In this document: in pieces, positions 7,527-14,905 of the stretch | Numbering within the stretch: position 1 is the stretch's first letter | Layout of the letters: each line of letters opens with the position of its first letter | Source of the DNA: JAWXTP01 sp044433415 | GTDB taxonomy: Bacteria; Bacteroidota; Bacteroidia; Bacteroidales; Rikenellaceae | Assembly: GCA_044433415.1 (NCBI GenBank) | Contig: JAWXTP010000070.1 | Location: forward strand, 1 to 14,974 | Length of the DNA stretch: 14,974 nucleotides | Direction: 5' to 3' | The notes under the pieces: generated by a model | Seen by the model: only the letters and a program-made list of their open reading frames with translations | What the model was told of the DNA's origin: nothing | Database searches by the model: none | Translations under genes and position numbers: made by a program

Positions 7527-8705
7527 ATGAAATTATTTGAACAAACAATGAGATGGTATGGTGATCATGACGTTGTGAAACTAAACCATATCAAACAAGC
7601 TGGAGCAACAGGTATTGTTTCAGCTTTACACCATATTCCAGTAGGAGATATATGGACAGTAGAAGGAATTAGTGCTAGAAAAGCAAAAATAGAAGAAGCA
7701 GGTTTAACTTGGAGTGTTGTTGAAAGTTTACCTGTTAGTGAAGATATAAAAACTGCTACAGGAGACTATAAGCTACATATAGAAAATTACAAACAAAGTA
7801 TTCGTAACCTTGCTGCATGTGGGGTTATGGTTATTACCTATAACTTTATGCCTGTTCTTGACTGGACTCGTACAAATGTGGCATTTACTTTGGAAGATGG
7901 TTCTAAGGCTTTACAATATGAAAGAGCAAAATTTGTGGCTTTCGATATTTATATCTTAAATCGTGCAGGTGCTGAGAATGATTATTCAGCAGAAGAAGTA
8001 GCAGCTGCAAAAGTAGCTTATGAAGCTATGAGTGACGAAGATAAAGCACTTATCACTAAGAGTGTACTGATGGGTTTGCCAGGTGCAAAAGATCTTTTCT
8101 CGTTAGATGCTATTCATGAGGGTTTAGAGAAATATAAAGATATAGACGAAGATTCTTTACGTGCTAACTTGATATATTTCTTAAGTGAGGTTACACCTAT
8201 AGCTGACGAATGTGGAGCTAAGATGGCGATACATCCAGACGACCCTCCTTATAAATTATTAGGCTTGCCTCGTATCCTAAGTACAGAACAAGATTTTATG
8301 AAACTTGTTGATGCTGTGCCTAATAAATCTAATGGACTGTGTTTTTGTACAGGTTCTTTAAGTGTTAGAAAAGATAACGACCTTCCTCAAATGGCAAAAA
8401 AATTGGGTGGAGACAATAGGATTTTCTTTGTTCATTTACGTTCTACAGAAAGAGACGAAGCAGGTAACTTTTATGAAGCTAACCACTTAGAAGGTTCTAT
8501 AGATATGTTCTCTATTGTTAAGGAGCTAGTAAAGGTGCAAAACACTTTAGATATTTCTATTCCTATGCGCCCTGACCATGGTCACCAGATGATAGATGAT
8601 TTAGGTAAAAATGCTTACCCTGGTTATTCTTTAATTGGTCGCCTTAAAGGTTTAGCAGAGATTAGAGGTCTTGAATTAGGTATCGCTAGGTTGTTACATG
8701 AATAA
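7527..8705 (+). CDS. uxuA: Mannonate dehydratase
   Basis: Dehydrates D-mannonate to 2-keto-3-deoxygluconate, using a divalent metal (Fe2+ or Mn2+) in a TIM-barrel fold. Conserved blocks are MRWYGDHD at 8-15, HPDDPP at 236-241, GLCFCTGS at 270-277, FVHLRST at 301-307 and MRPDHGHQ at 347-354; the metal-binding residues of the family come from the His, Cys, Asp and His of these blocks (H236, C272 or C274, D350, H351). The length of 392 residues matches UxuA. It begins 46 bases after the SDR and ends 28 bases before uxaC, in one transcript. Confidence 0.96.
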   Translation: MKLFEQTMRWYGDHDVVKLNHIKQAGATGIVSALHHIPVGDIWTVEGISARKAKIEEAGLTWSVVESLPVSEDIKTATGDYKLHIENYKQSIRNLAACGVMVITYNFMPVLDWTRTNVAFTLEDGSKALQYERAKFVAFDIYILNRAGAENDYSAEEVAAAKVAYEAMSDEDKALITKSVLMGLPGAKDLFSLDAIHEGLEKYKDIDEDSLRANLIYFLSEVTPIADECGAKMAIHPDDPPYKLLGLPRILSTEQDFMKLVDAVPNKSNGLCFCTGSLSVRKDNDLPQMAKKLGGDNRIFFVHLRSTERDEAGNFYEANHLEGSIDMFSIVKELVKVQNTLDISIPMRPDHGHQMIDDLGKNAYPGYSLIGRLKGLAEIRGLELGIARLLHE

Positions 8706-8733
8706 GATTGTTTAATGTTTTAAAATTTAAAGT

Positions 8734-10131
8734 ATGGGTTTTATCAATGATAACTTTATGCTTCAGAGCGAAGCCGCACAGAGATTATACGATAATTATG
8801 CAAAAAATGCTCCGATTATAGATTTTCATAACCATTTAAGTCCTCAGATGATAGCTGAGAACTATGCTCCTAAAACTATCACAGAGATGTGGTTAGGAGG
8901 TGACCATTATAAATGGCGTTTGTTGCGTGCTAATGGTGTGGATGAAAAATATATCACTGGTGATGGTGATGATTACGCTAAATTTGAAAAATGGGCAGAA
9001 ACTTTGCCTTATACTATGCGTAATCCTATTTACCACTGGTCTCACCTTGAGTTAAAGAGATATTTTAACGAGGATAGATTGTTGACACCTGAAACATGTC
9101 GTGAGATTTATGATAACTGTAATGCACAAATTGCCGCTGGTGGATTTGGCGCTATGGATATGCTTAAAAAGATGAAAGTTGAGGTTGTTTGTACTACTGA
9201 CGACCCTATTGATTCTTTAGAGTATCACAAGAAAGCTAATGAAGCACAAAGTGATGTTAAGGTATTGCCTACATGGAGACCTGACAAGGTTGTAGCAATA
9301 GATAACAGTGGATATAATGACTATATTAATTTGCTTAGCGAGGCAGCAGGTATGCCTATAGATTCTTTTGGTGGTCTTGTTGCTGCATTAAGAGTTCGTC
9401 AACAACATTTTATTGAAAATGGCTGTGTGGTTTCTGACCATGGACTTGACACTTTCTATGCTGAACCTTTTACAGATAGTCAAGCAGACGAAATCTTTAA
9501 AAGTATAAGATGTGGAAAGAGTGTATGTGCAGGTAAAATCGCTGTCTACAAATCTGCAATTTTGTATCACCTAGCTGTAATGAATAGTGAGGCTGGTTGG
9601 GCTCAGCAATTCCACATAGGTCCACTTCGTAATAACTCTCTACGTTTGTTCGAGAAGTTAGGTCCAGATGTTGGTTGTGATTCTATAGATGATAAACCTA
9701 TAGCAATGCCTATGAGTCGTTTCCTAGGTCGTTTAGATGCAGAAGATAAGTTGGCTAAGACAATACTTTATAACCTAAATCCTAAAGATAGCGAGGTAAT
9801 GGCGGCTATGTGTTATAACTTTAATACTGGTGAGACTGTAGGTAAGATGCAATATGGGGCTGCTTGGTGGTTCTTGGATCAATTTGATGGTATGACTAAG
9901 CAAATTGAAGTTATTTCTTCATTTGGTTTGTTAAGTCGCTTTATTGGCATGTTGACTGACTCTCGTAGCTTCTTGTCATTTACACGCCATGAATATTTCA
10001 GAAGGATATTATGTAATATACTTGGTGCTGATATAGAGGCAGGTAAACTTCCTGCTTCAGAAGAAGAGTTTATTGGTAAGATGGTTGCGGCTATTAGTTA
10101 TGATAATTCTAAAAAATACTTCTTTGAATAG
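8734..10131 (+). CDS. uxaC: Glucuronate isomerase
   Basis: Cytoplasmic uronate isomerase of the amidohydrolase superfamily; converts D-glucuronate to D-fructuronate, and in the family also D-galacturonate to D-tagaturonate. The metal-binding DFHNHL is at 30-35. Other family blocks are HWSHLELKRYF at 101-111, CTTDDP at 153-158, SDHGLD at 234-239, QFHIGPLRNN at 292-301 and LTDSRSF at 407-413. The length of 465 residues is typical. It is the last gene of the operon and is followed within 25 bases by a strong terminator. Because no altronate oxidoreductase or dehydratase is present, the glucuronate branch is the one supported here. Confidence 0.96.
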   Translation: MGFINDNFMLQSEAAQRLYDNYAKNAPIIDFHNHLSPQMIAENYAPKTITEMWLGGDHYKWRLLRANGVDEKYITGDGDDYAKFEKWAETLPYTMRNPIYHWSHLELKRYFNEDRLLTPETCREIYDNCNAQIAAGGFGAMDMLKKMKVEVVCTTDDPIDSLEYHKKANEAQSDVKVLPTWRPDKVVAIDNSGYNDYINLLSEAAGMPIDSFGGLVAALRVRQQHFIENGCVVSDHGLDTFYAEPFTDSQADEIFKSIRCGKSVCAGKIAVYKSAILYHLAVMNSEAGWAQQFHIGPLRNNSLRLFEKLGPDVGCDSIDDKPIAMPMSRFLGRLDAEDKLAKTILYNLNPKDSEVMAAMCYNFNTGETVGKMQYGAAWWFLDQFDGMTKQIEVISSFGLLSRFIGMLTDSRSFLSFTRHEYFRRILCNILGADIEAGKLPASEEEFIGKMVAAISYDNSKKYFFE

Positions 10132-10154
10132 GGTATTATAAATACTCTAAAATT

Positions 10155-10200
10155 ACAAAAGTCACGTTATTGGTTAGTAGCGTGGCTTTTGTGTTTTTTT
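10155..10200 (+). terminator. Intrinsic terminator of the hexuronate operon
   Basis: acaaaagtcacg (10155-10166) pairs with cgtggcttttgt (10181-10192) over 12 bp with one G-T wobble. It is followed at once by a run of seven T (10194-10200). The stem can extend inward by about three more pairs. It begins 23 bases after the uxaC stop. The A-rich left side means it may also work on the opposite strand. Confidence 0.88.
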
Positions 10201-10279
10201 AGCATATTTTTAAATGTAAACAGTTTTAGATGATTGTATTACACTAGTTGCTGTAAGTATTCCAAATTAGCTGTATTGT

Positions 10280-10343
10280 AACACATAAGAAAAAGTTAAC
10301 ATCATAAAATTAAATTTATGATAGTCGCTTTTTCTTATGTGTT
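10280..10343. repeat. Perfect 16-bp dyad with nested 8-bp stem
   Basis: aacacataagaaaaag (10280-10295) is the exact reverse complement of ctttttcttatgtgtt (10328-10343). Inside, atcataaa (10301-10308) pairs exactly with tttatgat (10315-10322). The whole 64-base unit therefore folds as one long two-tier hairpin in either strand's RNA, or a cruciform in DNA. It lies between convergent genes, so a bidirectional terminator is the simplest reading, although no pure T-run follows on either side. A small terminal-inverted-repeat element remnant is the alternative; no clear target-site duplication is seen. Confidence 0.7.
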
Positions 10344-10390
10344 ATTTTCTTATCGGGCACTAATAATTTATAAATATTAAATTATGTAAA

Positions 10391-10432
10391 ATGGAGCAGG
10401 GGGTGAGCCTCACGGCTAACCCCCTGCAATAA
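10391..10432. other. GC-rich hairpin overlapping a 13-codon micro-ORF
   Basis: gcagggggt (10396-10404) pairs with accccctgc (10419-10427), then after a G/A mismatch agcc (10406-10409) pairs with ggct (10414-10417) around a tcac loop. This is by far the most GC-rich patch in an AT-rich intergenic region. On the + strand the same bases are an ORF, ATG at 10391 to TAA at 10432, encoding MEQGVSLTANPLQ with a good A-rich start context. It may be a structural RNA element, a leader-peptide-like ORF, or both; neither is proven, and the strand is undecided. Confidence 0.45.
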
Positions 10433-10621
10433 ACTTACATCATTATGAAAAATCAAATTGTAATACTTATATTACTCCACAAATGTAATACTTTATTATT
10501 TATAAACCAAATTTTATTTAAATTTTCTTTATAAAAAATGTATTTTTATTACATTTTTATTGTTTTTCAGTATGAATATTAATAAATCGTTAATATATTT
10601 CTGATTTATACTATTAATAGG

Positions 10622-10670
10622 AGTTCTGCAAATTGGTTTTATTCGATTTGTAATTTTAAAGTTTTGATTT
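10622..10670 (+). repeat. Dispersed intergenic repeat, copy C
   Basis: Bases 10622-10649 match 14906-14933 at 25 of 28 positions, including an identical 19-base core (10631-10649, aattggttttattcgattt) and an identical agttct at the same spacing. The similarity continues more loosely to gttttgattt at 10661-10670, which corresponds to gttttagattt in copy D. It lies 40 bases beyond the 3' end of the ABM gene. Confidence 0.7.
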
Positions 10671-10710
10671 AAAACCCTAAAATTTCAAAGCCTAGTTTGT
10701 AGAAGTTTAC

Positions 10711-11346
10711 TTAGAGTATTTGTTTTGCTTTTGTAACATTTATGCCACCATCAACGTAATTATCTATAATTTCTAGAAGATCAAGAATATGCTTAGTCTT
10801 CATGTGTTCGTTCCAATCTTCAACTGTTGTCCATGTTTCGTGGAAAAGGAATTTTAAAGGGTCAAGGTGGCTTTTGTGTAATTCATAGTGTTCGCATCCT
10901 TTTTCAGCTATTGTTGGAGCTATTAGGCTTGTTAATATTTCTTCTAATTCAGCTTCTTTGCCTGGCAATGCTTTGATTTTTGCGAATAAAACTAGGCTAC
11001 CTTTGCTACTTTCAGGATTAGCTGCATTAGAGCGCTCAAATAAACCTGGACTATATTTTCTTGATACTAGATGGTCTTTTTTAGCCATATAGTATTTAAA
11101 ATTATGATCAGATCTATGTGTCATTAAATCATCTTTTGTTGCCCAAATCTCGTGAAAAATGCAAATATTAGGATTATCTAGGTCTTGATATACCTTATAA
11201 CTTAAACAACCTGTTTCTTTTCTGCTATTTTCAACAAAATCTTTTAATAAACCATCAAACTCTACCCTTCTGTGAGGTTTCACCTCTGTACGCACAACTA
11301 GAGCAATTTCTGGTTTAGTTTTTTCATTAAAATAATTTGTTTTCAT
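10711..11346 (-). CDS. Two-domain antibiotic biosynthesis monooxygenase (ABM) protein
   Basis: Two tandem ABM/YgiN-like ferredoxin-fold domains are visible, roughly residues 12-90 and 116-200. Each starts with a beta strand plus a positively charged helix and contains the family pattern G-C/L-Y-then-FHE-W: GCLSYKVYQ...FHEIW (46-68) and GCEHYELHK...FHETW (150-172). Single-domain members are about 100 residues and act as dimers, so this 211-residue protein may be an internal dimer. Members include quinol monooxygenases and heme- or small-molecule-handling enzymes; the substrate here is unknown. It has no signal peptide and is expected in the cytoplasm. It lies 146 bases downstream of the EF-G2 gene on the same strand, with a hairpin between them. 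The start at 11346 is the only good ATG before the first domain. Confidence 0.82.
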   Translation of the reverse strand: MKTNYFNEKTKPEIALVVRTEVKPHRRVEFDGLLKDFVENSRKETGCLSYKVYQDLDNPNICIFHEIWATKDDLMTHRSDHNFKYYMAKKDHLVSRKYSPGLFERSNAANPESSKGSLVLFAKIKALPGKEAELEEILTSLIAPTIAEKGCEHYELHKSHLDPLKFLFHETWTTVEDWNEHMKTKHILDLLEIIDNYVDGGINVTKAKQIL

Positions 11347-11366
11347 ATTGTAGTAATTTTGTTAAA

Positions 11367-11405
11367 TATCTTGTATGGTGTTACATGTGTAGACGATACA
11401 AGATA
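11367..11405. repeat. 10-bp inverted repeat upstream of the ABM gene
   Basis: tatcttgtat (11367-11376) is the exact complement of atacaagata (11396-11405), with a 19-base loop that itself contains the palindrome acatgt. It sits in the leader of the ABM gene, 20 bases from its ATG. It could be an operator or an mRNA leader hairpin. No convincing promoter was found beside it. Confidence 0.45.
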
Positions 11406-11458
11406 AAGGATTTATTTTTGGGGTTTGTTTTAGCAAGTCGTTTAAAAATCAATGATAG

Positions 11459-11492
11459 TATATAAGGGAGGCCTAAGACCTCCCCATATATA
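11459..11492 (-). terminator. Probable terminator or hairpin after the EF-G2 gene
   Basis: gggagg (11466-11471) pairs with cctccc (11479-11484) around a 7-base loop, and the flanking tatat/atata can extend the stem after a small internal bulge. It starts directly after the EF-G2 stop codon on the minus strand. The following bases are ttatatac, not a T-run, so it may only partly terminate and let the ABM gene be co-transcribed. Confidence 0.45.
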
Positions 11493-13646
11493 TTATTCTG
11501 TATCTGTGTCTTTGTAAGACTTAAGTAATTTATCTTGTACATCTGACGGTACTTGTTCGTAACCTGCGAACTGCATAGAGTAAGTTGCACGTCCACTAGA
11601 TAGAGAACTAAGCGAAGTAGAATATCTGTACATCTCAGCTAAAGGAACTTTTGCTGTAAGTACTTCAAATCCTTTCTCAGATGCCATACCTTCAATAATA
11701 GCACGTCTATTTTGTAAGTCACTCATAACCTCACCCATTCTGTCTGATGGAACAAGGATTTCAACTTTATAAATAGGCTCCATAATCTTAGGAGCAGCAT
11801 TTCTAAATGCTTCTTTGAAAGCGTGTCTTGCTGCAAGTTTAAATGAAATTTCATTAGAATCTACAGGGTGCATCTTACCATCATAAAGAACAACTCTAAT
11901 GTCACGAGCATAAGAACCTGTAAGAGGACCTTCTTCCATTTTCTCCATTAAGCCTTTTAATACAGCTGGTAAGAAACGTGCATCTATAGCTCCACCAACA
12001 ATAGCATTGTAGAATACTAATTTGCCACCCCATTCTAAATCTACAGTTTCGAAACTTCTAATGTTAGGTACGATATCTTTACCACCAACTTTAAAACGTG
12101 TTGGCTGAGGAGCTCCTTCGATATAAGGTTCAATAACTATGTGAACTTCACCAAATTGACCAGCTCCACCACTTTGTTTTTTATGTCTATAGTCAGCTGC
12201 TGCAACCTTAGTAATAGTTTCACGATATGGAATCTTAGGCGCAAAATATTCAATATCTATCTTAGCATTATTAGTAATTTGCCATTTTAAGATATTAAGA
12301 TGGTGCTCACCTTGTCCATATAAAATTATTTGTTTAAGCTCTTTAGAATACTCAACAACGATTGATGGGTCTTCAAAATGCGCTTTATTTAAGATGTCTC
12401 CTAGTTTTTCTTCGTCAGAAGCGTTTAGAGGACGAACAGCTGTTCTGTAACGATGTTCTGGGAAGTTTATGTGTTTAACGCACCACTTAATGTCAGAAGT
12501 GGCAAGAGTATCATTAGTTTTAGTTTGTTTTAATTTAACAGTACAGCCTATGTCACCAGCACATAAAGACTGAACCTTAGTTCTTGACTTACCTGCTGTA
12601 ATGAAAATCTGAGATATTTTTTCTTTATTTCCAGTTTTTGGATTTATAAGTTCCATGCCTTCTTTTAAAGTACCTGTGATAACTCTAAAGAAAGAAAGTT
12701 CACCTAAGTGTGGTTCAATAAGTGTTTTGTATACAAAAATTGCAACACCACCATCCATTTTTGGCTCAATTTCTTCTGCTTCTGTAGTTTTGAAATTAGG
12801 AGCTTCAATAGGACCAGGAGCAACATTTGTTGTAAACTCTAAAAGTCGTTTTGTGCCTATGTCTTTTTTAGCAGAACCACAGAAAACAGGTACCATATCA
12901 CGATTAGCAATACCTAATTTAAGCCCTGAGCGTACTTCATCTTCTGTAAGAGTGCCCTTTTCGAAGTATAGTTCCATTAGAGCCTCGTCATTTTCAGCAG
13001 CAGCTTCAACAAGGATGTTATGAAGTTCGTTAGCCTTTTCTAGTTCTTCAGCGCATATATAAGATTCTGTTCTCTCACCATTATCACCTTTAAACGTGTA
13101 CTGTTTCATAAGTAACACGTCAACATAAGTGTCAAAACCAGGACCTTGATTAATAGGGTACTGAACAATGACAGGTTTTGCTTGTGAATTAAGTTTTATA
13201 GATTCATAAGCCATCTCCCAGTTTGATTTCTCGTGGTCAAGCTGGTTTATGAATATGATAACAGGCTTGCGGTGTCTTCTAGCATAGCGCATCTGAATCT
13301 CAGTGCCAGCCTCAAAGCCATTTTGTCCATTTATAACTAAAATACCAACATCGGCAACTTTAAAAGCAGAAAATAAACCTCCACAGAAATCATCTGAACC
13401 TGGAGTGTCTATTATATTGATTTTGCAACCGTTAAATTCTGTAAAAAGTTGAGTAGGGTAAATCGACCTTTTGTAAATATGTTCGACTTCAGTGTAATCA
13501 GACAGAGTAGAATCCGCTTCTACAGACCCACGTCTTTCAATTACATTACCTTCAAACGCCATAGCTTCTGCAACAGTCGTTTTACCCGAACCCGAGCCGC
13601 CAAGCAACACGATGTTCTTAATCTGATTTGTAAGATACTCTTTCAT
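11493..13646 (-). CDS. EF-G2-like translation elongation factor paralogue
   Basis: A 717-residue protein with the full EF-G plan: G domain, domain II (about 300-375), domain III, domain IV with KKQSGGAGQFG (489-499) and VDSNEISFK (595-603), and domain V (about 624-700). The G domain departs from canonical EF-G. The P-loop is GGSGSGKTT (16-24), G3 is DTPGSDDF (80-87) with Ser84 where canonical EF-G has the catalytic His, and G4 is NQLD (134-137) instead of NKxD. These marks belong to the Bacteroidetes EF-G2 branch. In Bacteroides thetaiotaomicron a paralogue of this kind has been reported to support translation without GTP hydrolysis and to matter in carbon-limited and gut conditions. The same role here is inferred. 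The true fusA, normally in the str operon, is not in the window. Cytoplasmic, ribosome-associated. Confidence 0.9.
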   Translation of the reverse strand: MKEYLTNQIKNIVLLGGSGSGKTTVAEAMAFEGNVIERRGSVEADSTLSDYTEVEHIYKRSIYPTQLFTEFNGCKINIIDTPGSDDFCGGLFSAFKVADVGILVINGQNGFEAGTEIQMRYARRHRKPVIIFINQLDHEKSNWEMAYESIKLNSQAKPVIVQYPINQGPGFDTYVDVLLMKQYTFKGDNGERTESYICAEELEKANELHNILVEAAAENDEALMELYFEKGTLTEDEVRSGLKLGIANRDMVPVFCGSAKKDIGTKRLLEFTTNVAPGPIEAPNFKTTEAEEIEPKMDGGVAIFVYKTLIEPHLGELSFFRVITGTLKEGMELINPKTGNKEKISQIFITAGKSRTKVQSLCAGDIGCTVKLKQTKTNDTLATSDIKWCVKHINFPEHRYRTAVRPLNASDEEKLGDILNKAHFEDPSIVVEYSKELKQIILYGQGEHHLNILKWQITNNAKIDIEYFAPKIPYRETITKVAAADYRHKKQSGGAGQFGEVHIVIEPYIEGAPQPTRFKVGGKDIVPNIRSFETVDLEWGGKLVFYNAIVGGAIDARFLPAVLKGLMEKMEEGPLTGSYARDIRVVLYDGKMHPVDSNEISFKLAARHAFKEAFRNAAPKIMEPIYKVEILVPSDRMGEVMSDLQNRRAIIEGMASEKGFEVLTAKVPLAEMYRYSTSLSSLSSGRATYSMQFAGYEQVPSDVQDKLLKSYKDTDTE

Positions 13647-13690
13647 AACATTAGTATTTAAATTGGTTTACAAAAAGAGGCTTTAACCCA

Positions 13691-13731
13691 TTCTATATAT
13701 AATATAGAGGAGTTCTATGATATATATAGAA
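13691..13731 (-). promoter_or_regulatory. Hairpin in the EF-G2 mRNA leader
   Basis: ttctatatata (13691-13701) is the exact complement of tatatatagaa (13721-13731). Inside, ataga (13704-13708) pairs with tctat (13714-13718) around a ggagt loop. The structure ends 45 bases before the EF-G2 ATG and would lie in its 5' leader if transcription starts near 13795. It may modulate translation or stability; the A/T pairs make it only moderately stable. Confidence 0.45.
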
Positions 13732-13800
13732 GAATTTTTAAGGGGAATTCTAGAGATTTCCTTAAATACGTTACCGTAATTCACCTGTAATAATTTCGCA

Positions 13801-13832
13801 TAAATTTATGGAATTATTTTTTAAATTGCAAA
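13801..13832 (-). promoter_or_regulatory. Candidate EF-G2 promoter
   Basis: On the minus strand TTTG (13832-13829) is followed after 20 bases by TAAATTTA (13808-13801), matching the Bacteroidetes -33/-7 consensus except for the last base. Predicted transcription start is near 13795, giving a leader of about 150 bases. AT-rich DNA produces such matches by chance, so confidence is moderate. Confidence 0.4.
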
Positions 13833-13980
13833 TAATATTAAATGAATTTTAAAAAACCGTTAATATTTATACCATTTTAGCTTATAGGTTGATAAAAAAT
13901 GAAACAATAGGCAATATTAAATTTTAAAATTATTTGTTTATGACCCCCGTATATAATAGATGAAATTTAAAAATATACAT

Positions 13981-14019
13981 AAAAAAAGTAGGTTATGAAG
14001 CAAAAACTTCATAACCTAC
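13981..14019 (-). terminator. Intrinsic terminator of the sdhB/frdB transcript
   Basis: cttcataacctac (14007-14019) and gtaggttatgaag (13988-14000) form a perfect 13-bp stem with a 6-base loop. Read on the minus strand the stem is followed by seven T (13987-13981). It lies about 105 bases after the stop codon of the minus strand gene at 14125. This is the clearest terminator in the window. Confidence 0.92.
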
Positions 14020-14124
14020 GGTAATTATTTAGTAAAATTCTAAATAACAGGACTTATTTCATTTTCCCCACAAAATTAGTTGTCTTTTAAAATAAACACT
14101 AATTTTTGCTAGGGGTTAATTCTT

Positions 14125-14868
14125 TTAGTCTTGTAATTTAGCACATAAGTACTCTCTATTTAAGCGCGCAATGTGAGTAATAGAAATACCTTTTGGACAT
14201 TCAGCTTCACAAGCACCAGTGTTAGTACAACCACCGAAACCTAGAGCATCCATTTTAGCAACCATCGCTTTAGCACGACGAGCACCTTCAACTTTACCTT
14301 GAGGTAATTTAGCTAGAGAAGAAACACGTGCAGCAACGAATAACATTGCAGAACCGTTTTTACAAGTAGCAACACAAGCACCACAACCAATACAAGAAGC
14401 AGCATCCATACTCTCTTCAGCATCTTCTTTAGGAATAGCGATAGAGTTTGCATCAGGAACACCACCTGTATTTACAGATACGAAACCACCAGCGTGAAGA
14501 ATTTCTTCGTAAGCGTTACGGTTAACAACAAGGTCTTTGATTACAGGGAATGCAGCAGAACGCCATGGTTCAATAGTGATAGTGTCACCATCTTTGAACT
14601 TACGCATGTGTAATTGACAAGTTGTAATATCATCGTCTGGACCGTGAGCACGTCCGTCAATAAATAACGAACACATACCACAGATACCTTCACGACAGTC
14701 ATGGTCAAAAGCGATAGGCTCTTTACCGTCGTGAATTAAATTGTTGTTTAAGATGTCAAGCATCTCTAGGAACGAAGAGTCAGCAGAAATACCTTCAACT
14801 TTGTAATCCTCAAAACGTCCACTATCTTTTGCGTCTGTTTGACGCCATATTCTTAATGTTAAATTCAT
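14125..14868 (-). CDS. sdhB: Succinate dehydrogenase / fumarate reductase iron-sulfur subunit
   Basis: Electron-transfer subunit of respiratory complex II or fumarate reductase, passing electrons between the flavoprotein and the membrane quinone site. All three iron-sulfur clusters are present: [2Fe-2S] ligands C58, C63, C66 and C84; [4Fe-4S] ligands C159, C162, C165 and C224; [3Fe-4S] ligands C169, C214 and C220. At 247 residues the length is normal. In anaerobic Bacteroidetes the homologous complex mainly reduces fumarate, so frdB is an equally valid name. The flavoprotein gene expected upstream is not seen: at least 106 bases before the ATG are non-coding and contain a dispersed repeat, so the gene must start beyond the right edge or be elsewhere. 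A terminator follows at 13981. Confidence 0.95.
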   Translation of the reverse strand: MNLTLRIWRQTDAKDSGRFEDYKVEGISADSSFLEMLDILNNNLIHDGKEPIAFDHDCREGICGMCSLFIDGRAHGPDDDITTCQLHMRKFKDGDTITIEPWRSAAFPVIKDLVVNRNAYEEILHAGGFVSVNTGGVPDANSIAIPKEDAEESMDAASCIGCGACVATCKNGSAMLFVAARVSSLAKLPQGKVEGARRAKAMVAKMDALGFGGCTNTGACEAECPKGISITHIARLNREYLCAKLQD

Positions 14869-14905
14869 CGTCTTAAAATTTAATAAGTCTAAAAAAGTTT
14901 AGGGA

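Larger units (their letters stand above)
10132..10710. other. Convergent intergenic region with dense structure
   Basis: This 579-base gap separates the + strand uxaC from the minus strand ABM gene. It holds the uxaC terminator (10155-10200), a perfect 16-bp dyad with an inner stem (10280-10343), a GC-rich hairpin that overlaps a 13-codon ORF (10391-10432), a 10-base direct repeat tgtaatactt (10459-10468 and 10484-10493), and copy C of the dispersed repeat (10622-10670). A 29-codon ORF at 10445-10534 (+) is hydrophobic and AT-biased and is probably random. No larger gene is seen. Confidence 0.65.
13647..14124. other. Intergenic region EF-G2 - sdhB/frdB
   Basis: These 478 AT-rich bases hold no gene. 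From right to left (the direction of transcription) they contain the sdhB terminator (13981-14019), an AT-rich stretch with nothing recognisable, a probable EF-G2 promoter (13801-13832) and a long leader with a 41-base hairpin (13691-13731). Confidence 0.6.

Noticed and set aside
10459..10493. Direct repeat tgtaatactt, 25 bases apart, as a paired operator
   Set aside because: The repeat is real but short and AT-rich, with no promoter or gene start that it would control; too weak to call.
10445..10534. 29-codon hydrophobic ORF (MKNQIVILILL...) after the GC hairpin
   Set aside because: Its composition is what AT-rich random sequence gives, it has no promoter or partner gene, and it contains an internal DNA repeat; not supported as a gene.
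12655..13023. 122-codon + strand ORF inside the EF-G2 gene
   Set aside because: It is antisense to a clearly conserved coding sequence, has no recognisable domain and no start context of its own; it reflects the codon pattern of the minus strand gene.
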